DNA of 64,000 bases from Gordonia sediminis (GTDB taxonomy: Bacteria > Actinomycetota > Actinomycetes > Mycobacteriales > Mycobacteriaceae): contig RZUM01000001.1 in the NCBI GenBank assembly GCA_004193205.1, positions 1 to 64,000 of the forward strand. Direction: 5' to 3'. Position numbers and translations under genes: made by a program. The notes beneath the pieces were generated by a model that worked only from the letters and a program-made list of their open reading frames with translations, did not search any database and was not told the origin of the DNA. Shown in pieces: positions 41,938 to 50,784 of the stretch (its first letter is position 1; every line of letters starts with the position of its first letter).

Positions 41938-41978
41938 GACGGTGGGCCGGGCGAGCTGAGGTCGCCCGACCCACCGTC
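41938..41978 (-). terminator. Long stem-loop between livK and livHM
   Basis: Seventeen-base arms GACGGTGGGCCGGGCGA (41938-41954) and TCGCCCGACCCACCGTC (41962-41978) pair with one mismatch around a 7-base loop, 23 bases after the livK stop. There is no T-run. It may act as an attenuator or RNA stabiliser so that the binding protein is made in excess over the permease. Confidence 0.7.
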
Positions 41979-42001
41979 AGAGCAGTGTTGCCGAACCTTC
42001 C

Positions 42002-43264
42002 CTATGCGGCGCCCGGAATGAGCTTGAGCACATCGGGACTCGGGGTGATGAACCCGCCACCGACAGGCGTCTGGGTCTTGTCGCCGGACACCTCGAACAG
42101 CAGCATCTCGGTGGTGCAGTTCGGAGTGGTGGGCTTGTTACAGGTCAACCCGTTGGGACCCATGAAGCTCTCGAAGTCGGTGAGCCCCTTGAGCCCGTTC
42201 AGCACGTTGGGACCGGTGAAGTCGGTGACCCCGGCCTTGTTGAGCCCGTTGACCATGTTGACCAGGATCGAGAACGTGCCGTACGCGAAGAAGTCGGGGG
42301 TGCCGTCCGCATCGTTGATGTACTTCTCGGCGATCTGCAGGTTGGCCTTTGCCGGCTCGGGTGTCGAGTCGATCGCCGGCGGCTGCCAGAACGGTGAGTA
42401 GGTCTGCGCACCAACCGCTTGCGAACCCATCGTCTGGATGAACTCGGTGCAGGCGGCCAGGAAGATCGTCCCCTGGTAGCCGACCGACCGCAGTTCCTGC
42501 GCCAGCTTGGTGCAGGTGTTGTCGTTCGGGGACGTCATCAGACCCGCCGCGTCGGGGTTGCCCTCGGCGAGAGTCGTTGCGAGAGCGGTGAAGTTCGGTC
42601 CCGTCGGCGGGTAGTACACGGCCTTGACATCGATGCCGAGTTGTTTGCCGAGCGGCACGAGCAGTCCGTCGAAGACCTGATGAGCCTGCGGCAGATCGGC
42701 ATTCGCCAGTGTCAGCGAGGACTTGCCGGCGGCCTTGAGTGACTGCATGAAGCCGACCAGGAACGCGGCCGGAGGGGGACCGAAGAAGACGCGGTTCTCC
42801 GGCGAGGCCCCGGTCGCGGTGTTGAACGGGATCTGACCGACCAACGGGATCTGGGCCGAGGTCAGGATCGGCATGGCCGACTGCGACTCCGAGTTGTAGG
42901 CGTCGACGGCGGCCACGACCCCACCCTGCACGAGTTGGTTCGCACACGCGATCGTCGATTCCGGAGCGGTCTGGTCGACTCCGCAGTCGACGACCTCGAT
43001 CGGTCGGCCATTGAGCCCGCCGAGCGAGTTGTTGATGTAGTTGACCGCGGCATCCTTGCCGGTCGTCACACCCGGCTGGGGCGCCGGGCCCTGCGACGGG
43101 TTGAACAGACCGATCTTGATCGGATCACCCGACGCCTTGACGCCGCTCTCGTCGACGGCACTTGAATCGCTCGATCCGCTGTCGTCGCTGCTACACGACA
43201 CAACGGAGAAGACGCACGCCGCCGCGATCGCTGCCGCGACGACCCGCCCAGTTCGCCTACGCAT
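42002..43264 (-). CDS. livK: Branched-chain amino acid-type substrate-binding lipoprotein (LivK-like)
   Basis: A 420-residue exported lipoprotein: basic start MRMRRRTGRVV, hydrophobic core and lipobox VVSC with the lipidated Cys near residue 23. The mature part is a type-1 periplasmic-binding fold (IKIGLFNPSQGPAPQPGVTT; DQTAPESTIACANQLV). Several Cys residues could form disulfides. The ligand may be an amino acid, amide or aromatic acid; it cannot be told from sequence. ATG 43264 has GGAAAGG about ten bases upstream. A consensus-like promoter lies about 140 bases before the start. Confidence 0.88.
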   Translation of the reverse strand: MRRRTGRVVAAAIAAACVFSVVSCSSDDSGSSDSSAVDESGVKASGDPIKIGLFNPSQGPAPQPGVTTGKDAAVNYINNSLGGLNGRPIEVVDCGVDQTAPESTIACANQLVQGGVVAAVDAYNSESQSAMPILTSAQIPLVGQIPFNTATGASPENRVFFGPPPAAFLVGFMQSLKAAGKSSLTLANADLPQAHQVFDGLLVPLGKQLGIDVKAVYYPPTGPNFTALATTLAEGNPDAAGLMTSPNDNTCTKLAQELRSVGYQGTIFLAACTEFIQTMGSQAVGAQTYSPFWQPPAIDSTPEPAKANLQIAEKYINDADGTPDFFAYGTFSILVNMVNGLNKAGVTDFTGPNVLNGLKGLTDFESFMGPNGLTCNKPTTPNCTTEMLLFEVSGDKTQTPVGGGFITPSPDVLKLIPGAA

Positions 43265-43403
43265 TCTCACACGCCTTTCCCACCGACTTCCGGGCACGAC
43301 CGATCAGCCCGGAGGGGCTCTTGAGTTACAGGGATGGAGTACCCGGGCCACCGTGTGGCGAACCGGGGGCGAGATCCGGGTATGTGATCTCCACCACCCG
43401 CAA

Positions 43404-43431
43404 ACTATCGCGTGCCTTACACCCGTGTCAA
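43404..43431 (-). promoter_or_regulatory. Sigma-70-type promoter upstream of livK
   Basis: On the minus strand TTGACA (43426-43431) is followed after 16 bases by GATAGT (43404-43409), a close -35/-10 pair. A second TTGACA lies at 43434-43439. This places transcription start about 130 bases before livK, leaving a long 5' leader. Confidence 0.5.
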
Positions 43432-43534
43432 GCTGTCAAGGCAGGGTCAAACAGTCTGCGCGCGAACAACACCCGCCTTCCAAAGGTGGGTCAATCGTCC
43501 AGAAAGTGGCGTCGTCCCAGCGCGCCGGGGAACC

Positions 43535-45133
43535 CTACCGAGGGGTTTCGGACCCCTCATATCGTTCGGCTGCATAGCGTTTCATCGCGGCGCGTTCGTC
43601 GGCGGGCTTCGGATAACCGAAGAACACGACGACGGCCCCGGCGGCGACTACGACGATCGCGGCCGCATAGGCGCGTGCGTCGCCGTCGACGAACGCCTGC
43701 TGCGCCGCGGAGATGATCTGATCGGCGTACTGCGGGTACCGCTCGGCCATGACCTCGGCACTCGAGAAGGATTTCGTGAGGGCGCTCTCGGTCTGGCTGG
43801 TCACCTCGTTCGCATGGGGTGACGCGGCGATGGACGCCGACAACGCCTTCGCATAGCCCGCCGTCAGGATCGCACCGAGGAGGGACTGCATGATCGCGCC
43901 GCCGAGATCGCGTTGCAGGTCCGACATGCTCGAGGCCATCCCGGCACGTGCGATCGGGACCGAACCGGTCAGCGAGTGCGATGCGGGCGTGCCCGCGAAT
44001 CCGACACCGATACCGACCAGCAGGTAGGCACTCAGTACCACCCAGAGCGAGGCCGAATCCTTCCAGGTGGTCAACATGGTCACCAACCCGGCGACGATGA
44101 AGACGTACCCGGTCAGCAGCGTCAGTCGTGACCCCTTCGACTCCACGAGTTTCGCCGACTGCGGTGCGACGACGACCATCGCCGCGGCGGCCGGGAGGAT
44201 CATCGCCCCGGAGGCCAGCGTCGAGTAGCCGAGGACGTTCTGCAGGTACTGCTGCCCGATGAACATCGTGCCCATCAGCGTGCCGAACACGATGATGCCG
44301 CCGACGGCGGCGACCCAGAAGGTCCGGCGCGAGGCCACGCGGAGGTCGAAGAGCGGGACCCGGACCCGCAGCTGCCGGATGACGAAGACGACCGTGGCCA
44401 CCACGGCGACACCGGCGAGGACCAGGACCGCGGTCCCATAGTCCGGGACGGGCGCGAAGTTCAGTGCGAGGACTGTCGCCCCGACGAGGATGATCGAGAG
44501 GATGCCACCCAGATTGTCCACGGTCGCCCGCTGGTCGCCACCGTCCTTGGGGACCAGGAACCATGCGCCGGCCAGCGCCAGCACCGCCAAGGGCAGGGTC
44601 ACGAGGAAAACCGAATGCCAGGAGAACACCTCCAGCAGGGCCCCGGACATCAGCGGCCCGGACGCCGACAGGGCCGCGCCGAGCGCCGACCAGGCGGCGA
44701 TGGCCTTGGTGCGTCTGGCACCGGTCCACAGTGCGGTGATCATGGCCAGGGTCGTGGGGAACGCGAGACCCGCCGCGATACCGCCGACGACCCGGGCACC
44801 GAACAAGACGTCTGCGTTCGGCGCGAACCCGGCGACCAGCGACGCCGGCAGCGACAGCAGCATGCCGTAGACCAGCATCCGCTTGCGGCCGTACCGGTCG
44901 CCCAGTGCGCCGAAGTAGAGCACCGAGGCGGCCAGGCCCAGCGAGTAGCCGACCGCGATCAGGTTGAGCTGCGTAGAACTCGCGTCGAGGTCCTTGCCGA
45001 TGTCCGGCAGCGCCACGTTGGCGACCGCAAGGTTGATGTTGGCGACGCCGGCCACCAGGATCAACGCTCCGAGTACCAATGGCGCACGGGCGGGGGCAGT
45101 ACCTTCGTCAGACTGCACCTCTGTCGATGTCAT
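43535..45133 (-). CDS. MFS drug exporter, DHA2 (14-TM) family
   Basis: A 532-residue transporter with about 14 hydrophobic segments. TM1 carries INLAVANVALPDIGKDL and motif A is GDRYGRKRM. A large C-terminal periplasmic or cytosolic loop (about residues 430-490, QTESALTKSFSSAEVMAERY) precedes the last helix. ATG 45133 is divergent from an alkylsulfatase gene with 113 bases between starts. Joint function with the sulfatase (surfactant export or tolerance) is possible but unproved. Confidence 0.88.
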   Translation of the reverse strand: MTSTEVQSDEGTAPARAPLVLGALILVAGVANINLAVANVALPDIGKDLDASSTQLNLIAVGYSLGLAASVLYFGALGDRYGRKRMLVYGMLLSLPASLVAGFAPNADVLFGARVVGGIAAGLAFPTTLAMITALWTGARRTKAIAAWSALGAALSASGPLMSGALLEVFSWHSVFLVTLPLAVLALAGAWFLVPKDGGDQRATVDNLGGILSIILVGATVLALNFAPVPDYGTAVLVLAGVAVVATVVFVIRQLRVRVPLFDLRVASRRTFWVAAVGGIIVFGTLMGTMFIGQQYLQNVLGYSTLASGAMILPAAAAMVVVAPQSAKLVESKGSRLTLLTGYVFIVAGLVTMLTTWKDSASLWVVLSAYLLVGIGVGFAGTPASHSLTGSVPIARAGMASSMSDLQRDLGGAIMQSLLGAILTAGYAKALSASIAASPHANEVTSQTESALTKSFSSAEVMAERYPQYADQIISAAQQAFVDGDARAYAAAIVVVAAGAVVVFFGYPKPADERAAMKRYAAERYEGSETPR

Positions 45134-45246
45134 GCTCAGAGCCTACGATGTGACGCCCCTGCCGTCCGGCCCAACGACCAGGCCCGAACGGGAGAGCGAT
45201 CGTGGTGGAATGGGGTCGCCTACCACCGAGACCGAGGTGAGACTCA

Positions 45247-47139
45247 ATGTCGAGTTCCATGCAAGCAACCGAGACGGTGTCCGACGCCAACACACGCGCG
45301 CGATCCGATCTGCCGTTCGGTGACACCCGCGACCTCGCCGACGCCGATCGCGGATTCATCGCGGCGCTCGACCCGCCAGTGATCCCGGGTCCCGACGGCA
45401 ACCCCGTGTGGGACTGCGACGAATTCGGATTCCTCGCCGAGGACTGCCCGACGACGGCCAACCCCAGTCTCTGGCGACAGTCCGAACTGTGTGCGCGGCA
45501 AGGTCTTTTCGAGGTCGTCGAACGGATCTACCAGGTTCGCGGTCTCGATCTGTCGAACATGACGATCGTCGAGGGCGACTCCGGGGTCATCGTGATCGAT
45601 CCGCTGATCTCTGCCGAGACCGCCGCCGCGGGTCTGGCGCTGTACCGGTCGCAGCGCGGTGGCCGGCCGGTGAAGGCGGTGATCTACACGCACTCCCACA
45701 TCGACCACTTCGGCGGCGTCAAGGGCGTCATCACCCAGGAGTCAGTCGACGCCGGGGAATGTGCGGTGGTCGCTCCGGCCGGCATGGTCGAACACGCCGT
45801 CGCCGAGAACGTCTATGCCGGAACCGCGATGGGGCGCCGCGCCGCCTACATGTACGGTGCGGCACTCCCCCGCGGTCCGCGCGGGGCGATCGGCGCCGGA
45901 CTCGGGCAGTCGACCTCGATCGGCACCGCGACGCTCATCCGGCCGACCATCGACATCACCGCCACGGGTCAGACCGAGACGATCGACGGTGTCACGATCG
46001 AGTTCCAGATGACGCCGGGCACCGAGGCGCCCGCCGAGATGAACTTCTACTTCCCGCAGATGCGGGCGCTGTGCATGGCCGAGAACGCCACCCACACACT
46101 GCACAACCTGCTCACGCTGCGAGGTGCGCTGGTGCGCGACCCGCACGTGTGGTCGCGGTATCTGACAGAGTCGATCACCATGTTCGCCGACCGGTCGGAC
46201 GTGGTGTTCGCATCCCATCACTGGCCGACGTGGGGTACCGCGGAGCTCACCGACTTCCTCGAGCTGCAACGCGATCTGTACGGGTATCTGCACGATCAGA
46301 CCCTGCGCATGCTCAACCAGGGCCGCACCGGGAGCGAGATCGCCGAGGACATCGCGTTGCCGCCCGCGCTGGAGAACACCTGGCACACCCACGGCTACTA
46401 CGGCTCGGTCAGCCACAACGTGAAGGCCATCTACCAGCGCTACATGGGCTGGTTCGACGGCAACCCGGCGCACCTGTGGGAACACCCGCCGGTGGAGTCG
46501 GCCAAACGGCACGTCGAGTTCATGGGCGGCGCCGACGAGGTACTCGCCAAGGCGCGGAAGTCCTTCGAGCAGGGCGACTTCCGGTGGGTCGCGCAGGTCG
46601 TCAACTACGTGGTGTTCGCCGACCCCGACAACCCCGCGGCCCGCGAGCTTCTCGCCGACACCTACGAACAGCTCGGGTACGGCGCCGAGTGCGGCACCTG
46701 GCGCAATTTCTTCCTGATGGGTGCCTACGAGCTGCGCAACGGTTCGGTCGGTACTCCGACGACGACCGCCGCCACCGACATCGTCGCGGCCCTGACGGTC
46801 GATCAGCTCTTCGACGCCGTCGCACTCCGGGTCGACGGACCGGCCAGCTGGGACGCGCACATCATCATCGACTGGGTGTTCACCGACGAGCAGCGCCGCC
46901 ACCGCACCGAGCTCCGCAACGGCCTGCTCGTGCACTTCGATGTCCCCGACGACCGGCCGGCCGCCGAGACCACCTTCACGCTGACCAGGCCGGTCCTGAT
47001 GGGATTACTGGTCGGCCTCGACCCGAGCCGGGCAGTCGAGGACGGGACCGTCACCGTGACCGGAGATCCCGGACGATTCACCGAACTCGCCGGTTACCTG
47101 GACAGACCGGATCCGGGGTTCGCCATCGTCACCCCGTGA
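45247..47139 (+). CDS. Linear alkylsulfatase (SdsA/BDS1 family metallo-beta-lactamase)
   Basis: A 630-residue enzyme that splits primary alkyl sulfates such as dodecyl sulfate to alcohol and sulfate. The zinc-binding motif THSHIDHFGG is at residues 148-157. Further family markers are PGTEAPAEMNFYFP and a C-terminal SCP2-like lipid-binding domain (from about residue 515). No signal peptide is seen, so it is probably cytosolic. GAGGTGAG lies about six bases before ATG 45247. Divergent from the DHA2 exporter. Confidence 0.9.
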   Translation: MSSSMQATETVSDANTRARSDLPFGDTRDLADADRGFIAALDPPVIPGPDGNPVWDCDEFGFLAEDCPTTANPSLWRQSELCARQGLFEVVERIYQVRGLDLSNMTIVEGDSGVIVIDPLISAETAAAGLALYRSQRGGRPVKAVIYTHSHIDHFGGVKGVITQESVDAGECAVVAPAGMVEHAVAENVYAGTAMGRRAAYMYGAALPRGPRGAIGAGLGQSTSIGTATLIRPTIDITATGQTETIDGVTIEFQMTPGTEAPAEMNFYFPQMRALCMAENATHTLHNLLTLRGALVRDPHVWSRYLTESITMFADRSDVVFASHHWPTWGTAELTDFLELQRDLYGYLHDQTLRMLNQGRTGSEIAEDIALPPALENTWHTHGYYGSVSHNVKAIYQRYMGWFDGNPAHLWEHPPVESAKRHVEFMGGADEVLAKARKSFEQGDFRWVAQVVNYVVFADPDNPAARELLADTYEQLGYGAECGTWRNFFLMGAYELRNGSVGTPTTTAATDIVAALTVDQLFDAVALRVDGPASWDAHIIIDWVFTDEQRRHRTELRNGLLVHFDVPDDRPAAETTFTLTRPVLMGLLVGLDPSRAVEDGTVTVTGDPGRFTELAGYLDRPDPGFAIVTP

Positions 47140-47154
47140 CCGTCGGGTAGGGAT

Positions 47155-47805
47155 TCAGGACAGACCGGTGATCCCCTTCCCGATCAGCACCGCTCCGATC
47201 ACCACGATCAGGGTGGCCATGACGGCTGCGTTGTGGACCGACAACCAGTCTTTGAGCCGGGCCAGCGGCTCCCGGAGACGCTGCGCCGACACCTGATACG
47301 CGATCACCGGGATCAGGACGGTGGTCGCGGCGAGCAGCGAGTAGACCACCACGAGGACCACATTCGAGCCAGTCGGCAGTGATGCGCCACCGATGGTGAC
47401 ACCGGCGGCGATACACATCATCAGGTTCTTCGGATTGACGGCCGCGAGGGCGAAGCCCAGACCCAGCGCGGGGACCGGCCTCATGTCGTCGATCGCGGCC
47501 ATCCATTTCGGTGTCGACTGTTCGTCGCGGGATCGCCAGCGCCGCAGCCCTACGACGAGCAGCAGCACGCCGAGGGCGAGCTTGATCCACGCGGTCGTCG
47601 TCGACGTCGAATCGTCGAAGGTGCCGCCGAGAAACACGAACACCGTGGTGGCGATGACGATTCCGGCCAGCCAGCCGGTCGCGAACCCCGCGCTCGTCGT
47701 GCGGGCATGGGTGCCCAGCAGCATCAGGATCGCGCCGATGATCGGGATCGGCGAGATCGCGACGCCGACGGCCAGCGGCAGCAGGTCACCGAGCGCAGCG
47801 CCCAT
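47155..47805 (-). CDS. GAP (Sap, glycopeptidolipid/sulfolipid-addressing) family membrane protein
   Basis: A 216-residue membrane protein with six hydrophobic segments: LPLAVGVAISPIPIIGAILM near the N-terminus, then ALGLGFALAAVNPKNLMM. This is the LysE-like GAP/Sap family, which in mycobacteria helps move surface lipids such as glycopeptidolipids and sulfolipid. In Gordonia-type bacteria the cargo is unknown. It is convergent with the alkylsulfatase, with only 15 bases between stops, and divergent from guanine deaminase. Confidence 0.82.
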   Translation of the reverse strand: MGAALGDLLPLAVGVAISPIPIIGAILMLLGTHARTTSAGFATGWLAGIVIATTVFVFLGGTFDDSTSTTTAWIKLALGVLLLVVGLRRWRSRDEQSTPKWMAAIDDMRPVPALGLGFALAAVNPKNLMMCIAAGVTIGGASLPTGSNVVLVVVYSLLAATTVLIPVIAYQVSAQRLREPLARLKDWLSVHNAAVMATLIVVIGAVLIGKGITGLS

Positions 47806-47904
47806 GAATAGATCCCCTTCTCCGGCCGATGACCACCGATCTTACCGCCGACGGTCGGACTCTCTCAGCGGGCCGACAGCGCCGACCTGTGCTTACGTGT
47901 TCGG

Positions 47905-49311
47905 GTGAGCACCACCCATCTCGCCCGGATCTTCCATGTCGCCGGCCGCCCCGAGGCGTCCGACGCGGCCGCCGCACTGGTCTGGATTCCCGACGGCGCG
48001 CTGGTCATCGACGACGACGGCGTCGTCATCTACTGCGGTCCGCGCGATCATCGCCCGACTCCGGAGGACGGGCGCGACGAAGAGATCCACGATCACGGCA
48101 CCGGATTTCTGCTCCCCGGCTTCGTCGACACGCACATCCACTTCCCGCAGACCTACTCGCTCGACGCCTACGGGGGCGGGCAGCTCCTGGAGTGGCTGGA
48201 CAACTGCATCTTCCCGGCCGAGGCCCGTCTGGCCGACCCGGAGTTCGCGACCCGGATCGCACGGGATTTCACGGCCCGTCGTGTCGCGGCGGGCACCACC
48301 GCGGCGATGGTGTTCGGTTCGGCTTTTCCGCACGCCCAGGACGCGTTGTTCGCCGAGACACAACGGACGGGACTGCGGATCGTCAGCGGCCGCGGTATCC
48401 AGACCGTCGGTTCCGAGTCATCGGCACCGCTGTTGACCTCGGAGAGCGATGCGATCGCCCTCACCGCCTCGGAGATCGATCGTTGGCATACGGCCGATTC
48501 CGGTGATCCGTCGACCGCGCTGCTGCAGACGGCGATCGTGCCGCGGTTCTCGCTGTCGGTCACCACCGAGACACTGGCCGCGCTGGGCGAGCTCTACGAC
48601 GGGGTCCGCGATCGCGGCGTGTACGTCCACACCCACCTGAACGAGAACAATCGCCCGGGAACCGGTGAGATCGATTCGGTGAAACAGATTTTCGAGGTCG
48701 ACTCCTACCTCGACACCTACGACGGCCGGTTCCTGCCCGGCGGGCGCGTCGGTGGGTCGAGTCTCTTGGGTCGGCGCACGATCATGGCGCATGCGGTGCA
48801 CTGCAGCGACACCGAATTGGCCCGGATGGCCGAGACCGGCACGTCGATCGCGCATTGCCCTGTCTCGCAGTTGTTCCTGGGCTCGGGCACGATGCCGTGG
48901 AAACGCACGCTCGCCGCGGGGGTCACCGTTGCCGCGGGCACCGACGTCGGTGCGGGTGACGAATGGCTGATCTCGCGGGTGCTCTCCGACGCGTTCAAGG
49001 TGCACCTGTCCGAGCCCGGCGAGGACAGCATCTCGCTGCATCCGGCCGTGTTGTTGTTCACCGGTACGCTCGCCGGGGCACGAGCGCTGGACATGGAGGA
49101 CCGCTTCGGCAACTTCGACGTCGGCAAAGAGGCGGATTTCCTTGTCATCCAACCGGATCAGTGGGCACCGCTGGATTCCCTCCTGCGCCACGGCATTCGC
49201 GCCGACGACGACGTCGTCGCCCGCGACCAGATCCTGTTCGCCCTGCTCATGGGTCTGCGCGAGCCCGCCATCACCGAGGTCTATGTGCGGGGTGCCCGGG
49301 TCGGGGTGTGA
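47905..49311 (+). CDS. guaD: Guanine deaminase
   Basis: A 468-residue amidohydrolase converting guanine to xanthine and ammonia in purine salvage or breakdown. Metal motif HIHFPQ is at residues 77-82; VHTHLNEN, MAHAVHCSD and AGTDVGAGDE carry the remaining ligands. The YSLDAYGGGQLLEWLDNCIF region is typical of guanine deaminase rather than cytosine deaminase. GTG 47905 is the start. No other purine-degradation gene is near. Confidence 0.9.
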   Translation: MSTTHLARIFHVAGRPEASDAAAALVWIPDGALVIDDDGVVIYCGPRDHRPTPEDGRDEEIHDHGTGFLLPGFVDTHIHFPQTYSLDAYGGGQLLEWLDNCIFPAEARLADPEFATRIARDFTARRVAAGTTAAMVFGSAFPHAQDALFAETQRTGLRIVSGRGIQTVGSESSAPLLTSESDAIALTASEIDRWHTADSGDPSTALLQTAIVPRFSLSVTTETLAALGELYDGVRDRGVYVHTHLNENNRPGTGEIDSVKQIFEVDSYLDTYDGRFLPGGRVGGSSLLGRRTIMAHAVHCSDTELARMAETGTSIAHCPVSQLFLGSGTMPWKRTLAAGVTVAAGTDVGAGDEWLISRVLSDAFKVHLSEPGEDSISLHPAVLLFTGTLAGARALDMEDRFGNFDVGKEADFLVIQPDQWAPLDSLLRHGIRADDDVVARDQILFALLMGLREPAITEVYVRGARVGV

Positions 49312-49334
49312 CGCGGCGCGCCGCCACGGGCGGC

Positions 49335-50507
49335 CTACTCGGCGATACGCAGGCCGTCCCATTCGTGGTCATGCATGAAACCCTCGGCAAGGCCCACGCG
49401 ATATCGCAGGCAGCTGCGCAGGATTCCCAGATAGGCCACCGGCAGCAGGATCGCGGGTCGCCGATCGCCGGGTTCGCTGACCACATCCTGCGAGGCGCGG
49501 AAATCGCCGACGAACGCGCGCAGGCTGTGGTGCCCGCGAGACGATTTCCGCCAGCCGTAGAGCAGCATCCCCAGACCGATCATCTTGTTCACGTCCGGGT
49601 TCGGGGTGATCAGCTCGGTGTTCTCGCCGAAGAACGCCCGGTCCACCCGTTCGTCGGGCGAGAACATCATGATGCCGCTGGTGGCGCGGGGATTGCATTC
49701 GATGGAGTACAGCCCGCGCTGCGGGACCTCGATGAAGTCGAATCCGACCTGCCCGGTGAAGTTCTGGTCGGCCACGAACTTGCTGACCCACTCGACGATG
49801 CCGTCGTGGCGCACCGATCGGAAGTTCAGGCAGGAGCTGCCGTCGATGGCGTAGTCGACCGGATAGGTGGCGTGCGCGAAGATCTTTCCCTCTCGGCAGA
49901 TCGAGTAGGTGCAGTACTTGTCGCCGTGCACCCATTCCTGGGCGAGCCACGGATTGATCGGGTCGTGGTCGACCCAGTCGAGCTTTTCTCCGGGCGTGAC
50001 CTTGTGTACCTGTTGCGATCCGCGTGAGTAGCACTCCTTGAGCGCGAACGGCTCACCGAAGTCGAGTGCCGCGAGATCGTCGGGTCCACGCACCTGAGCA
50101 TACTTCAGCGTGGGAAAACCGCGCGCCGCCAACAACTCCTGGAACTCGAACTTGTTGTGCAGCCTGTTCTCGGTCTCGAAGTCGGAGAGGAACAACTCAC
50201 ACGTCGGCGGGAAGATGTCGGTCATCATCGACAGGACATCGGTTTCCTCATGCATCGGGATGACCATGTCGATGTCCTCGTCGGCGACGATGCGCGCCAG
50301 CGCATGACAATAGGCGCGCGGCTCGAATTTCGGTGCCGGGACACGGTGAAAGGCGTCGGCGGCGTGGGAGAACCGGGTGATCCCGATCGGGATGCTGTCG
50401 ACGATGGTCACCCGATGTCCGGCGGCCGACATGAGCCGCGCAAGGTCGAGCGTCAGGAACGACCGCCCGAAGGTGATCATCACGTGCTTGCGTTCGGAAC
50501 TCCCCAC
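49335..50507 (-). CDS. ATP-grasp superfamily protein (carbamoyl-phosphate-synthase-like)
   Basis: A 390-residue ATP-grasp ligase. The N-terminal Rossmann-like part reads HVMITFGRSFLTLDLARLMS, VTIVDSIPIGITRFS; the ATP-grasp core has YAIDGSSCLNFRS, then QVGFDFIEVPQRG and IECNPRATSG, the last supplying Mg-ATP ligands (Glu, Asn). The substrates are unknown; related proteins join amino acids or activate carboxylates. GTG 50507 was chosen so that the SSERKHVM segment is included; GTG/ATG at 50483/50480 are alternatives. Divergent from an EamA-like gene. Confidence 0.8.
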   Translation of the reverse strand: MGSSERKHVMITFGRSFLTLDLARLMSAAGHRVTIVDSIPIGITRFSHAADAFHRVPAPKFEPRAYCHALARIVADEDIDMVIPMHEETDVLSMMTDIFPPTCELFLSDFETENRLHNKFEFQELLAARGFPTLKYAQVRGPDDLAALDFGEPFALKECYSRGSQQVHKVTPGEKLDWVDHDPINPWLAQEWVHGDKYCTYSICREGKIFAHATYPVDYAIDGSSCLNFRSVRHDGIVEWVSKFVADQNFTGQVGFDFIEVPQRGLYSIECNPRATSGIMMFSPDERVDRAFFGENTELITPNPDVNKMIGLGMLLYGWRKSSRGHHSLRAFVGDFRASQDVVSEPGDRRPAILLPVAYLGILRSCLRYRVGLAEGFMHDHEWDGLRIAE

Positions 50508-50699
50508 CCGGCCGAGTGTAGGAGCCGGACCTCGGTGCGCAATTCCACACACCGGAAATGGAATAGCCCCGCAGGCGCGAACGTTGGACAATTTTGATGT
50601 ATGCGATGACCAGGGCCGACTGGTCGAACTCGCGGGCGATGACGCTCGTGGACGTCGGCCCGGATCGCGGTGCGACGTCACGACGGGGTGGGAGTCGGG

Positions 50700-50770
50700 C
50701 CAGCTTGGGTGGCCGGAGCTCGGGTGGCCGGAGCTCGGGTGACCGGAGCTCGGGTGACCGGAGTCGGGTT
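50700..50770. repeat. 15-bp tandem repeat upstream of the EamA-like gene
   Basis: Unit GGAGCTCGGGTGRCC recurs at 50715-50729, 50730-50744 and 50745-50759, flanked by a degenerate copy before (50700-50714) and a partial copy after (50760-50770). The array ends a few bases before the ribosome site (GGAGG) of the gene at 50785. Each unit contains GAGCTC. Confidence 0.85.
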
Positions 50771-50784
50771 CGGAGGTGCGTGAG

